From Alteromonas mediterranea DE (GTDB lineage Bacteria; Pseudomonadota; Gammaproteobacteria; Enterobacterales; Alteromonadaceae): 64,000 nucleotides of DNA. Of this stretch, positions 8,495-16,498 are shown piece after piece. The notes below the pieces were generated by a model. That model saw only the letters and a program-made list of their open reading frames with translations. It did not search any database and was not told the DNA's origin. The position numbers were made by a program, and so were the translations under genes. The stretch is taken from NCBI RefSeq assembly GCF_000020585.3, contig NC_011138.3, positions 99,501 through 163,500 on the forward strand, written 5' to 3'. Positions within the stretch are counted from its first letter, which is position 1, and each line of letters begins with the position of its first letter.

Positions 8495-10255
8495 ATGAGT
8501 AGTAATACCCGAGATGAAGTCTCATCAAAGGCTAGCACTGAACAGGAAAGCGCATTTAGCGTAATCGACAAGCCTACCTTTTTTGGCTCTCTTATTCTTC
8601 TTCTGTCTGTCACTCTTCCCCTTATCATTTGGCCCGACCAAGGCGCCCAGTGGGTAGCCACGGCCAAAGACTTTGTTACCAGTAAGCTCGGCGTTTTATA
8701 CCTATTGCTTGGTGTGGGCGCAGGTGGCTTCATGGTTTACATCATGTTCAGTGATATTGGGCAAATTAAACTGGGCGAGCCAGAAGAAAAGCCCGAGTTC
8801 TCGCCTGTATCCTGGGCTGCCATGCTGTTTTGTGCCGGCATTGGGGCGTCTATCTTGTACTGGTCGATGATTGAGTGGGTGTACTACTACCAAGCGCCAC
8901 CGTTTCACATAGAAGGCGAAACCCCCGAGGCCGCTAAATGGGCCGCGGCCTACGGTATATTCCACTGGGGGCCGTTAGCGTGGGCGATTTATCTTATTCC
9001 CGCCGTGCCTATTGCCTACTTCTACTACGTGCGCAATCACAGCGTGTTAAAAATATCCGAAGCGCTTATGCCGGTCATCGGCGAGAAAATGGCCCACGGC
9101 TGGTTGGGTAAAATTATCGATATCAGCTTTATCTTCGGCATGCTAGGCGGCGGGGCAACTACCCTTGGCTTGGCTGCACCTATGATAAACGAAGGGGTAC
9201 ACGAACTCTTCGGGGTACCTAAATCGCTGACTACCCAAGTAATTGTGCTTGTAACCTGTACCGCCATATTTGGCTATAGCGCGTATGTTGGCCTTAAAAA
9301 AGGCATTAAGCTGCTGTCAGACATTAACTTTTGGCTGGCAGTTGGCTTACTGCTATTTATCTTCATTGTTGGGCCAACCTTATTTATGGCCAATACCGGC
9401 CTAGACGCCCTAGGCCGAGTAATGAGTAACATCATAAAAATGGCCACATGGCTAGAACCCTTCGCCGAATTCAACGGCTTTGAAGACACCCACTTCCCAC
9501 AAGACTGGACCATTTTCTACTGGGCTTGGTGGCTAGTGTTCGCGCCAAGCGTAGGTTTATTTATTGCCCGTATTTCACGTGGGCGTACCATTCGCACTAT
9601 GGTGGCGGGCTCTATGTTCTTCGGTACTATGGGATGCTTCTTATTCTTCATGGTAATGGGCAATTACGGCCTGTATTTACAGCTATCGGGCGAGCTTGAC
9701 GTAGTAAGCATACTTAACCAGCAAAGCCCAACAGCGGCTATTTTTGCCATGCTGCATACGCTGCCGCTAGACTACTTAGTTATTGCTGTGTTTACACTGT
9801 TGGCACTTATATTCACCGCTACGACGTTCGATTCTATTTCTTACATTCTGGCAGCCGTAGTGCAAAAAGAAGTGGATGAAGAGCCACTGCGCTGGAACCG
9901 TTTATTCTGGGCCTTTGCGCTATCCTTCATGCCCATAGTACTTATGTTTGTAGGCGGGTTAGAAACGCTACAAACCGCATCGATAATAGGGGGCGTACCG
10001 CTACTCGCCGTTGCTTTAATGCTGTGTATTGCCATAGTACGGGCGGCCAACTACGACATGCGTTATCAGCCCGATTATTCAATAAAAGAAATCAACATAG
10101 GCGAATTCCCCGACGACGACCCATGGAGCGAAGAGGGCAGTTGGGAAATTGAAGAGGAAACCGAAGAAGACGTGCCTATTGCGGCAAAACCTAAACCTCG
10201 GGAACCGAAAGACCACATTGAAGGCGACCCGCACAGCAGGCCTTCTAGGCTGTAG
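8495..10255 (+). CDS. BCCT family betaine/choline/carnitine-type transporter
   Basis: A 586-residue inner-membrane carrier with about 12 helices. Signature stretches include GASILYWSMIEWVYYYQ, FHWGPLAWAIY and FAPSVGLFIARISRGRTIR, which are conserved in BCCT uptake systems for compatible solutes. A long acidic C-terminal tail (residues about 530-586, many Glu/Asp/Pro) is cytoplasmic and may have a regulatory role, as osmosensing tails do in BetP-like carriers. The start ATG 8495 has AAGGA upstream. It is a single-gene unit followed by a strong terminator. The exact solute cannot be told. Confidence 0.9.
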   Translation: MSSNTRDEVSSKASTEQESAFSVIDKPTFFGSLILLLSVTLPLIIWPDQGAQWVATAKDFVTSKLGVLYLLLGVGAGGFMVYIMFSDIGQIKLGEPEEKPEFSPVSWAAMLFCAGIGASILYWSMIEWVYYYQAPPFHIEGETPEAAKWAAAYGIFHWGPLAWAIYLIPAVPIAYFYYVRNHSVLKISEALMPVIGEKMAHGWLGKIIDISFIFGMLGGGATTLGLAAPMINEGVHELFGVPKSLTTQVIVLVTCTAIFGYSAYVGLKKGIKLLSDINFWLAVGLLLFIFIVGPTLFMANTGLDALGRVMSNIIKMATWLEPFAEFNGFEDTHFPQDWTIFYWAWWLVFAPSVGLFIARISRGRTIRTMVAGSMFFGTMGCFLFFMVMGNYGLYLQLSGELDVVSILNQQSPTAAIFAMLHTLPLDYLVIAVFTLLALIFTATTFDSISYILAAVVQKEVDEEPLRWNRLFWAFALSFMPIVLMFVGGLETLQTASIIGGVPLLAVALMLCIAIVRAANYDMRYQPDYSIKEINIGEFPDDDPWSEEGSWEIEEETEEDVPIAAKPKPREPKDHIEGDPHSRPSRL

Positions 10256-10279
10256 GTTTTAATAACAAATGTGTTAAGC

Positions 10280-10308
10280 AAAACGCTGCCAACTGGCGGC
10301 GTTTTTGT
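10280..10308 (+). terminator. Rho-independent terminator of the BCCT gene
   Basis: AAACGCTGCC (10281-10290), loop AACT, then GGCGGCGTTT followed by a T-rich tail to 10310. It is a 10-bp stem with one G-U pair and lies 25 bp after the stop codon. Confidence 0.85.
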
Positions 10309-10399
10309 TTCATGAACCCGCACAATTTACTTTTTCTAAAAACTGGCTGTGGTACCGTAATTAGCTCCATTAGCCTTAACGTTTAAGCCAAGTAGCAGT

Positions 10400-11029
10400 A
10401 TGTCAGTAAAGAATTATCAAAAATTCTACGAACCACTAAACGCGGTACATTCGGCTGACTTTAACCGCTGTATTTACTGCGGCTGCGAAGCGGCCCGGCA
10501 AGATTTTATCCCGCCCATAACATTCATTCACGATTGGCAAAGCGGGCACTTACAGGCCGACTTCATCTCTGTACCTTCATGCAATGAATGCTTCGACCTA
10601 TTAAAGAATGAAAACAACGGCACGTTAGAACCCAGAATTACCGTGCTAAAAAAGCGATTGGCAGAAAAGTACAAAAAGGCCATTAGGGTTTTTAACCACT
10701 GGAGCATGGAAGAAATTGAAGAGATGGACGCGGCATTTCAAATAAGCCTTAAAGGCGGCATGCGCTTAGGCAAAGAAACCCTTTCGCGCCTTCAATTTGC
10801 TGGGTTCAACTATGAAGTAAACGGCAGTATAACGCGGGTGGCAAAACCCCAGCACCAAGTGTTTAACGTATTCGATGAAGAATTTAGCAGCTTTAGAGAA
10901 GCGCTAGCCTTTGCCAGCGCCACCTACAAAATAAAGAAAAGCCGGCTAAGCCAGCTTTATTTCGACAATGATGAAAGCTTTGATAGGGCGATTGAGGTAT
11001 TTCATGGGTTGATTGAGGGTAAACCATGA
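10400..11029 (+). CDS. HNH-like zinc-finger protein of unknown function
   Basis: A 209-residue soluble protein. CIYCGC (residues about 20-25) and CNECF (about 60-64) form a two-CxxC zinc site, and the IHDW stretch between them gives an HNH-endonuclease-like look, but no clear catalytic His-Asn-His set could be confirmed. The C-terminal 60 residues (FDEEFSSFREALAFASATYKIKK...) are duplicated as a truncated copy at 11506-11670. No neighbour suggests a pathway. The gene is real by length, codon use and the conserved duplicate; its activity is unknown. Confidence 0.6.
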   Translation: MSVKNYQKFYEPLNAVHSADFNRCIYCGCEAARQDFIPPITFIHDWQSGHLQADFISVPSCNECFDLLKNENNGTLEPRITVLKKRLAEKYKKAIRVFNHWSMEEIEEMDAAFQISLKGGMRLGKETLSRLQFAGFNYEVNGSITRVAKPQHQVFNVFDEEFSSFREALAFASATYKIKKSRLSQLYFDNDESFDRAIEVFHGLIEGKP

Positions 11030-11089
11030 AAATTTAATTGATGGCTTTGCGCGCCGGAGTCAGAGATTCGAACCCTATCGGGCCCACCA
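10857..11089 (+). repeat. Direct repeat, copy 1 (3' end of HNH-like gene plus tRNA-like tail)
   Basis: This stretch and 11524-11741 are diverged direct repeats. Both hold the end of the HNH-like coding region, then a short AT-rich linker, TGGCTTTGC and a tRNA-3'-end-like tail. Copy 2 has lost about 17 bases near the end of the coding part. Divergence is mostly at third codon positions, so the duplication is not recent. Confidence 0.7.
11062..11089 (+). other. tRNA 3'-end remnant
   Basis: The spacing matches a tRNA 3' end exactly: T-loop TTCGAAC (11067-11073), five-base 3' T-stem CCTAT, seven-base acceptor strand CGGGCCC, discriminator A and CCA (11087-11089), followed by a T-run. The 5' T-stem (AGAGA) pairs at only three of five positions, and no anticodon or D arm precedes it. 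It is therefore a leftover fragment, as integrating elements leave at attachment sites, and not a functional tRNA gene. Confidence 0.5.
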
Positions 11090-11165
11090 TTTTTTAAAAT
11101 TTGACCGTTAACCCCCAAAAGCAAAGTATTTTAGACGTCTAGTATGTGTTGCATGGGCTCAACCA

Positions 11166-11414
11166 TCATTCTTGACCGTTTTTTAAGAAGTACAATTCAG
11201 AAAAACCCATTTTTACAAATTCGGTATCTCTGAAGTTTCTTACGGTTTTTTTGTCTTTACTGATAGCGGCAAGTTGCTGTTCAGTTTGCAGGAACTGGGA
11301 AAGGTCTATTCCCTCAGCATCAGCCACGGCTTCATGCATATTTTGATGGCGGCTGTAAGAAAAGTTTATCTCTTTTGCCACACCTTTAAACTTATAACGT
11401 ACTTTATGGGCCAT
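11166..11414 (-). CDS. Small hypothetical protein (82 aa)
   Basis: An 82-residue basic protein beginning MAHKVRYKFKGVAKEINF with no recognised domain. It lies alone between the two copies of the direct repeat, so it is probably cargo of whatever event made the duplication. The ribosome-binding site is weak. It could be a small nucleic-acid-associated protein from its Lys/Arg content, but nothing firmer can be said. Confidence 0.45.
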   Translation of the reverse strand: MAHKVRYKFKGVAKEINFSYSRHQNMHEAVADAEGIDLSQFLQTEQQLAAISKDKKTVRNFRDTEFVKMGFSELYFLKNGQE

Positions 11415-11505
11415 GTTCTACTCAAGTTGGTCGATGTAATTCAAAAACGGTTTAACCGCTATTATAAACTCAATTAGTGATAATGATTAGCGTGTTAAAA
11501 AGCGG

Positions 11506-11670
11506 ATGGGAAAACTGCTGTGTGAGGTGTTTAAAGTGTTCTACGAAGAATTTAGTAGCTTTAGAGAAGCGTTAGCCTTTGCCTGCGCTACCTACAAAAT
11601 CAAGAAAAGCCGACTAAGCCAGCTTTATTTCGACAACGATGAAAGCTTTGATGGGGCTATTGAGGGTTAA
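11506..11670 (+). pseudogene. Truncated second copy of the HNH-like gene's 3' end
   Basis: A 54-codon frame from ATG 11506 ends MGKLLCE-VFKVFYEEFSSF..., matching the last 60 residues of the gene at 10400 with a short in-frame loss before the stop. The zinc-binding N-terminal part is absent. It has no good ribosome-binding site. It is best read as a gene fragment left by duplication or element insertion. Confidence 0.65.
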
Positions 11671-11715
11671 CCTATGAAAAGCTGAACACTGGCTTTGCAC
11701 TCCTTAGGCAAAAAT

Positions 11716-11741
11716 CATAAGTTCTAATCCTAGCGAGTACG
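11716..11741 (+). other. Second, more decayed tRNA-3'-end-like tail
   Basis: Downstream of the truncated gene copy, TTCTAATCCTAG (11722-11733) aligns with TTCGAACCCTAT of the remnant at 11067-11078, and the following bases align with the acceptor strand and CCA end in degraded form. It is the tail of repeat copy 2 and lies at the left edge of the defence island. Confidence 0.35.
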
Positions 11742-11852
11742 CTATGAAACACCGATTCTTTTCCTCAAACATTTAGTTTTTTAAGTTGTTTAGGAAATGT
11801 AGCAGAGGTTAGCAACTTTTTAGAGTGATAGGTGTGGTTAGAAAGAATTACA

Positions 11853-12839
11853 CTAATCGATATCGAGTGATTCCCCCATATCAGAAGCAATAATTTCTAA
11901 TACCCGTCGTTCTATAGGCCATTGTTCTATAGCCTTTATTTTCTCTTTCCTTATAAGCCAAATAATGAACATAACTATCGATTGTGAAAACCAAGGGTAC
12001 AGCTCTACTTCAGTTACTAAGAGCTCAAGAAACTCTTTACGACGTATAAATAGCTCCTCAATTTGACCTATTAGGGTGTCTGAAAGAATTTCACTAAATT
12101 CATCAAGTATAGTAAGAGAGGATTTTTGAGCAGGCGTAGGAATATTACCGGTTAGCTTTGTATACAGAAAGTCTAATGATGATTGAAAATTTAGCTGTTC
12201 AATTGGAGTAGAGTTTAACTCTCGGTTAACCATAGAAAAAAAATCATCAGTAGTCTCTATAAGAGCCATACTTTTTGCTACGGTTCTATGTACTACTGGT
12301 TTAACTGATGTCTTGGTTTTATATATCGCGTCATGGGTTAATTCAGCATAAGCATGCTGAAGAAGAGTTCTAATTTGAATCTCACAAGGTATGCTCTTAT
12401 CGACTCTGATTCCATTTGATGATAACTCCTCCCTTGGTCTAACAATGTAATGAACGGATTGATATGTAAACAAGAGGGGGGAGGCATCTCTTTCTTTTCC
12501 GAAGTTACGACACTGTTTTGCTGTCCACTCCGGCGCGCTCTCAACGATGTCGGTAATGAACTTTATGTCTTCAACCAATAAAACTACAAATCTGCAGCCA
12601 GCTTTATCTTCGATTTCTTTATAAGGATCTTTATAGCCTTTATCCTTTCTACAGAAAGCTTTATCCAATAGGGAGGCTTCTTCCTTAATACGAACGTCAC
12701 ATGGCTGCTTAAGAAAGGTGTTAAGACTTTTAACTCGATCTAATAAACGTTCCTTTATTGTAGATACGACGAAGCTGCCCCATTCCTTATAAACGAGTTT
12801 CTCATCATTCCACTTTTGTAAAAATTCTGATTCGGTCAT
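11853..12839 (-). CDS. RelA/SpoT-domain nucleotide synthetase-like protein
   Basis: A 328-residue protein with a RelA/SpoT nucleotidyltransferase domain at about residues 40-200. Conserved pieces are visible: EIEDKAGCRFVV, YQSVHYIV, and CEIQIRTLLQHAYAELTHD with the catalytic Glu in EIQIRT. There is no HD hydrolase, TGS or ACT domain, so it should only synthesise (p)ppGpp-like nucleotides or pyrophosphorylate another target. The C-terminal 120 residues are helical and unrecognised. The start at 12839 overlaps the NA37 stop as ATGA, which is preferred over ATG 12881. It is the last gene of the SLATT-NA37-RelA/SpoT operon. Confidence 0.8.
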   Translation of the reverse strand: MTESEFLQKWNDEKLVYKEWGSFVVSTIKERLLDRVKSLNTFLKQPCDVRIKEEASLLDKAFCRKDKGYKDPYKEIEDKAGCRFVVLLVEDIKFITDIVESAPEWTAKQCRNFGKERDASPLLFTYQSVHYIVRPREELSSNGIRVDKSIPCEIQIRTLLQHAYAELTHDAIYKTKTSVKPVVHRTVAKSMALIETTDDFFSMVNRELNSTPIEQLNFQSSLDFLYTKLTGNIPTPAQKSSLTILDEFSEILSDTLIGQIEELFIRRKEFLELLVTEVELYPWFSQSIVMFIIWLIRKEKIKAIEQWPIERRVLEIIASDMGESLDID

Positions 12840-13924
12840 TCTTGAGATGTAATTCGATCTTTGACCAGAACTTTTGTCCATTTTTCAGTCTCGCCACCTC
12901 CAACATCAACGTCATATTCTTCAAAAGTTACAATTTCACCAAAGTCTTTTGCAGGAGCTGTGATTCTTACTTGTTTCTTAAACTCTATCTTTCTCATTTG
13001 AAGTTTGCTTTCAATGAATTTTGTGTCTTTCGTGAATGCTGAAAATGGTAATCCGGATTCGTCAATTTCGTCTTTATATTGTGACCTTTCTTCTTTGTCA
13101 AAATATCTGTTAGAGAACTCTTTTGGCTCAATTACCGAGTTGTTTTCAAACTTCAAATAAGAGTTCAGTGCATTTAATAGCTGATTCTTTCGGTCTTGAG
13201 GGATAGATAGCTCGTCAATAAAATCTTTTGTAACCTCGTAAAACTTATAAGTGGTTCTTGCACTGGACTCAGGATATCCACACCCTAAAAATGCTGAATA
13301 AAAATACTGTGCAGCCGCCTTGCCATCAACTTGCGATATCTGAGTATCGCTAACTAGCACAGTATACTTATCCTTTAAATCAGTAGTTTTCTCTGCATCT
13401 GGTTTAAGAAAAAATCCTGCAGTTTTGTATAGCTTTGTTGCAGGAGTTAGTAAAGCTTCTTGAACGTATTGCAAAGTAATTTGCTTGGTGTGCGGATCTT
13501 GTTTCTTTTCGTATGCACTATATATCTCTGCTTTCATAATGCCAATGAATGGCGTTTTATTCGAGCCATAAGCACCTTTAAAAACTACTACTATTCCACC
13601 AGTGTAACTTCGCCTATTCTGTGCCTCTGCGAGATCATAAGCAATGTCATAAGAAGTCTGAATAAAATCAGGATCGGAAGCGCTGATAAGACGATCAACC
13701 TTACAGACAATGGAATCATCCCCATCTTTTTTTATAGCCATCTCTACAGCTTTTGAGTCATTTCCTAAAGCTTCAGTCACTCTAGTTTTAAAAGTATGAG
13801 ATGCAGCTACATCAAAATTTATTAAATCCTCACCTTTGGTCGGCTCGACAACTTCAGACATACTATCACGTTGATATATTTGATGAATTGCAATCTTGTT
13901 GATATTTATTTTTGTAAGAATCAT
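12836..13924 (-). CDS. NA37 (YejK/NdpA-like) nucleoid-associated family protein
   Basis: A 362-residue protein. The beginning (MILTKININKIAIHQI) and the overall plan match the 37-kDa nucleoid-associated (YejK/NdpA) family, including SARTTYKFYEVTKDFIDE in the middle and a C-terminal beta-rich region. Chromosomal YejK binds nucleoid DNA; in defence islands the family is found as an accessory component. Here it lies between the SLATT gene (9 bp upstream) and the RelA/SpoT gene (ATGA overlap), so the three are surely co-transcribed. Role in this operon: unknown, possibly sensing DNA or nucleoid damage. Confidence 0.65.
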   Translation of the reverse strand: MILTKININKIAIHQIYQRDSMSEVVEPTKGEDLINFDVAASHTFKTRVTEALGNDSKAVEMAIKKDGDDSIVCKVDRLISASDPDFIQTSYDIAYDLAEAQNRRSYTGGIVVVFKGAYGSNKTPFIGIMKAEIYSAYEKKQDPHTKQITLQYVQEALLTPATKLYKTAGFFLKPDAEKTTDLKDKYTVLVSDTQISQVDGKAAAQYFYSAFLGCGYPESSARTTYKFYEVTKDFIDELSIPQDRKNQLLNALNSYLKFENNSVIEPKEFSNRYFDKEERSQYKDEIDESGLPFSAFTKDTKFIESKLQMRKIEFKKQVRITAPAKDFGEIVTFEEYDVDVGGGETEKWTKVLVKDRITSQE

Positions 13925-13933
13925 TATTACAAC

Positions 13934-14386
13934 CTACTTAGAATTTTCATTTACTTTTTGTCTGACAATTTTTAGCCAATCTGAGCTATCTTGCTCCCAA
14001 GTTTTTTGATATTTTTCGAATAGTTCATCAAGGTCGAAAATTTTAGCTCTAGCAACAAGATAAGATAGTTCATTTTGTAGTTGGTACAGCGAAAGGAGAG
14101 TGGTTTTATGACGAATCCATAGATTTTTATAGTTGAACGCCGCGTCCATTCCACTAACGACAGTTAGTAAAAAACCAAAGATTAATGCCGTATTTTTCTG
14201 GTAAGTTTGATACTCAGTATCAACATCAAATCCAAGCGTTAGAGTGACAATAGCGCCTAAGATAATAGAAAGCGCTTTGAATAAATTTGCCCTTATTTTT
14301 AATTTTTTTGATTTGCTTTTTAGAGTCGAAATTTTTACTTCAAGCGCATTTTCTAAAAACTTGATATCTTTATTTTCTCTGTCCAT
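13934..14386 (-). CDS. SLATT-domain two-helix membrane protein, putative pore-forming effector
   Basis: A 150-residue protein with a charged N-terminal helix (residues 1-30), two membrane segments (LFKALSIILGAIVTLTLGF at about 32-50 and ALIFGFLLTVVSGM at about 68-81) and a C-terminal helix with NYKNLWIRHK...YQLQNEL. This is the layout of SLATT proteins (SMODS- and SLOG-associating two-TM effectors), thought to permeabilise the membrane when triggered by a nucleotide signal. It is the first gene of an operon with NA37 and RelA/SpoT genes, which would supply the signal. The family call rests on topology and motif resemblance. Confidence 0.75.
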   Translation of the reverse strand: MDRENKDIKFLENALEVKISTLKSKSKKLKIRANLFKALSIILGAIVTLTLGFDVDTEYQTYQKNTALIFGFLLTVVSGMDAAFNYKNLWIRHKTTLLSLYQLQNELSYLVARAKIFDLDELFEKYQKTWEQDSSDWLKIVRQKVNENSK

Positions 14387-14676
14387 GAGACCTGCTAACT
14401 ATTTATGTTTTTCTATTATTCTTCTATCATAACCTAAAGGAATAATTTGAACCACGTTCCGGCTCTAAAACCTCTATTTTTAAGTGCCACACGCCCATAC
14501 TATGTTGGAAATCTGAATAGCGTGATCATTGCACTAAGGAATACTCACCTCATCAGCTTTATGAGGTCATTCATTGCCCCTTGTCTTCATTTACTCCAAA
14601 TTAGTCGCGATGTGTTACTGTGTCCAAAGGCTCAATAGCTTTGCTACTAGAAGAGTAAATAGGGTAGAAATAACCG
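14387..14676. other. Intergenic region upstream of the SLATT operon
   Basis: This stretch should carry the SLATT operon promoter (on the minus strand). I see no gene supported by a ribosome-binding site or a family match; short frames here look accidental. Confidence 0.4.
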
Positions 14677-14874
14677 TTAGCTTTGTAGAAGTCTTAGCGC
14701 GGTTTTTATTGTGACGATGACATCGTCAAATGGAATAGAGAAGGACTCGTTTTGCTCGTCGATCAACGCGAGTAGGTTGGACAAAATTACTTCAACCGTT
14801 TCTTCTTTGAAATTTTCTTGGCGTATCAATGATTTTAGCTCAATTAGCGAAGCATTCGGTGTTATTGTTACCAT
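14677..14874 (-). CDS. Small acidic hypothetical protein (65 aa)
   Basis: A 65-residue acidic helical protein (MVTITPNASLIELKSLIRQ...) without a known domain. A good ribosome-binding site, AGGAG about 8 bases before the ATG, supports expression. It is oriented like the SLATT operon and lies about 290 bp upstream of it; it could be an independent small gene, a regulator or an antitoxin-like partner. Nothing in the sequence decides between these. Confidence 0.5.
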   Translation of the reverse strand: MVTITPNASLIELKSLIRQENFKEETVEVILSNLLALIDEQNESFSIPFDDVIVTIKTALRLLQS

Positions 14875-15044
14875 TTACTGTCTCCTGTAATTCTTTTTTA
14901 AAATTACAACAGAAGATGTGTGAAAACAGCTGTACCAACGTTCAGTTAAGTGGTTTTTCGAGTAGCTACTTGAAATGAAAAAATAAGTAAGCGGTTTCTA
15001 TGTTGTGAAAAACAGTAAAAAGGTAAACAGAAAAGGATGTTCTA

Positions 15045-15902
15045 GTGCTCGAAAGAAGTGATGTTGAATGGCCGCTATGGCGTAAAAAAGTAGATGGTAC
15101 CTTTCTCAAAGAGTTCTCTACACCAATACCCCAATGGGTTCAAAAAATATGGCAGATTCAGGATAACTTTAGTGAAGTTAGGTCTAAACTAGATGAAATG
15201 AGCAATGTACGCATTCAGTTTAAAAAACAGATTTTCGAAGGAAATGTAGTAAAAAGAAAAAGCCAGAACGGCTATCGATATAGGCTTAGTTTTCAGCGTG
15301 AATTAGGCCGGAAGTTACAGGATATCTATTTAATGACCTTTATGAGAGCTATTGAAGCCGAGCTCACAGAAGGAGTTAGCCATAGACAAATTGAAAAGGA
15401 CATAAGTTTCTGGGAGTTTCTTGATATTGAATTCGATATTGATAATAAGCTTTTTATATTTACACCAAGCTTCACAGTAGAGCCCCAGTTCCCTCAATTA
15501 TTTAATCGGTTAATCGATTCAGCACCGCTTAAGGCAGTGGCTTCTACCCTATTGTCTGGTGAGTTCGCGCGTATTCACAAGCAAGACTGGAAGCCACGAT
15601 CAGAATACAAACTAGAAATTGGTGCAAGCAATGTTATTTATATGCTGTTGGATACTGAGAACAAACTTCTTTATGTTGGGGAAGCGAACTTACTAATTCC
15701 TAGGTTTAATAATGGCCATCTTGATATAAAAAATTGGGATTATTATAAGTACAACGTTCTCCCGCCAGAACTTGGAAAATACAGACTAGCTATAGAACGA
15801 ATGCTAATCAGAGATCTCGCTGCGATTTTAGATAATAAACAGGGAATTAAAACAATTTCAATCTCTGACTATAGCCTTGCTAATCGTAAAATAGATATTT
15901 AA
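15045..15902 (+). CDS. GIY-YIG nuclease-domain protein
   Basis: A 285-residue protein. The C-terminal 95 residues are a GIY-YIG domain: VIYMLLDT...LLYVGEANLLIPRF supplies the two strand motifs and the conserved Arg, and IERMLIRDLA supplies the catalytic Glu. The N-terminal 190 residues are helical and unrecognised, perhaps DNA-binding. The start is GTG 15045 with AAAGGA at 15032-15037. It stands alone and is convergent with the SspFGH-like operon. It is likely a DNA-cleaving defence protein rather than a homing enzyme, by island context. Confidence 0.7.
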   Translation: MLERSDVEWPLWRKKVDGTFLKEFSTPIPQWVQKIWQIQDNFSEVRSKLDEMSNVRIQFKKQIFEGNVVKRKSQNGYRYRLSFQRELGRKLQDIYLMTFMRAIEAELTEGVSHRQIEKDISFWEFLDIEFDIDNKLFIFTPSFTVEPQFPQLFNRLIDSAPLKAVASTLLSGEFARIHKQDWKPRSEYKLEIGASNVIYMLLDTENKLLYVGEANLLIPRFNNGHLDIKNWDYYKYNVLPPELGKYRLAIERMLIRDLAAILDNKQGIKTISISDYSLANRKIDI

Positions 15903-15947
15903 TTCGCTAGTTAAATACCTTCTTTAAATATTCCTACAACATAACGA

Positions 15948-16003
15948 AAGTGTGAACACGTTTAAGCCTGAGTCAGTATTGGTTCGAGTTCGCGTTCACA
16001 CTT
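15948..16003. terminator. Inverted repeat between convergent genes
   Basis: AAGTGTGAACACG (15948-15960) and CGCGTTCACACTT (15991-16003) pair over 12 of 13 positions with a 30-base loop. It lies between the GIY-YIG gene (+) and the end of the restriction operon (-), and CAGTTTT follows it. It is likely a two-way terminator. Confidence 0.55.
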
Positions 16004-16015
16004 CAGTTTTACTAA

Positions 16016-16498
16016 TTAATCTTCTTCCAATAAGTTTACAAACAATAACTCATCTTCAGCCGCTTCTTCACTTTCTTCAACCTTCTGTTTTATATACATA
16101 AAACCACCATTGGCAAACTTTTCAATTGTTGAAAGGACCTTGGTACTTTCTTTGTATAGGCTGTCTTTATCCATACTTTCGACGGCGTTCATATCAAAGT
16201 CAGACTCGGCGATAGCGCAGATGATCAATTGCTCAGTAAGATCTGCAGGTTTCCAATTTTCTATTTCCCAAAAATCTTTTGCAGTATCTTCGGAGGTCAA
16301 TTCAAGTGACTTGTTCTTAGCTAAACCAATAAAGAATGCATAAATATAAAACTCATACACATTTGCAAATGCTTTACCCCGGTTAAACTTATCTTCTTTA
16401 CTTCCGCCGCCGTATTGCGCGTATCTCGATATAATTGGCTCAAAAGACTGGAGAAACTTTGGCCTAAAACTATTAATTCTCTTTTTTAGTAAGTTCAT
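16016..16498 (-). CDS. 160-aa component of the SspFGH-type restriction operon
   Basis: A 160-residue soluble protein with an acidic C-terminus (many Glu, residues about 140-160). The segment GKAFANVYEFYIYAFFIGL resembles small proteins associated with phosphorothioation loci, but no enzyme motif is visible. The start overlaps the stop of the SMC-like gene (ATGA, 16495-16498). As the last of four tightly coupled genes it is probably one of the SspF/G/H subunits; which letter applies cannot be decided here, so no symbol is given. Confidence 0.6.
   Translation of the reverse strand: MNLLKKRINSFRPKFLQSFEPIISRYAQYGGGSKEDKFNRGKAFANVYEFYIYAFFIGLAKNKSLELTSEDTAKDFWEIENWKPADLTEQLIICAIAESDFDMNAVESMDKDSLYKESTKVLSTIEKFANGGFMYIKQKVEESEEAAEDELLFVNLLEED

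Larger units (their letters stand above)
11415..11852. other. Gap between small ORF and RelA/SpoT gene
   Basis: Apart from the truncated HNH-like copy and its tRNA-like tail (11506-11741), I see no gene here. The last 110 bases before the RelA/SpoT stop codon are AT-rich with no clear terminator. Confidence 0.5.

Noticed and set aside
11062..11089. Functional tRNA gene
   Set aside because: Only the T-loop, 3' T-stem strand, acceptor strand and CCA are present; D and anticodon arms are missing.
12837..12881. RelA/SpoT gene starting at ATG 12881
   Set aside because: The ATGA overlap at 12836-12839 is typical of coupled operon genes and gives a better start.
14447..14638. 63-aa plus-strand frame
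   Set aside because: No ribosome site and no resemblance to a known protein; the region is probably the SLATT operon promoter.
15045..15902. Homing endonuclease for the GIY-YIG gene
   Set aside because: No interrupted gene, intron or intein surrounds it; the defence-island position explains it better.
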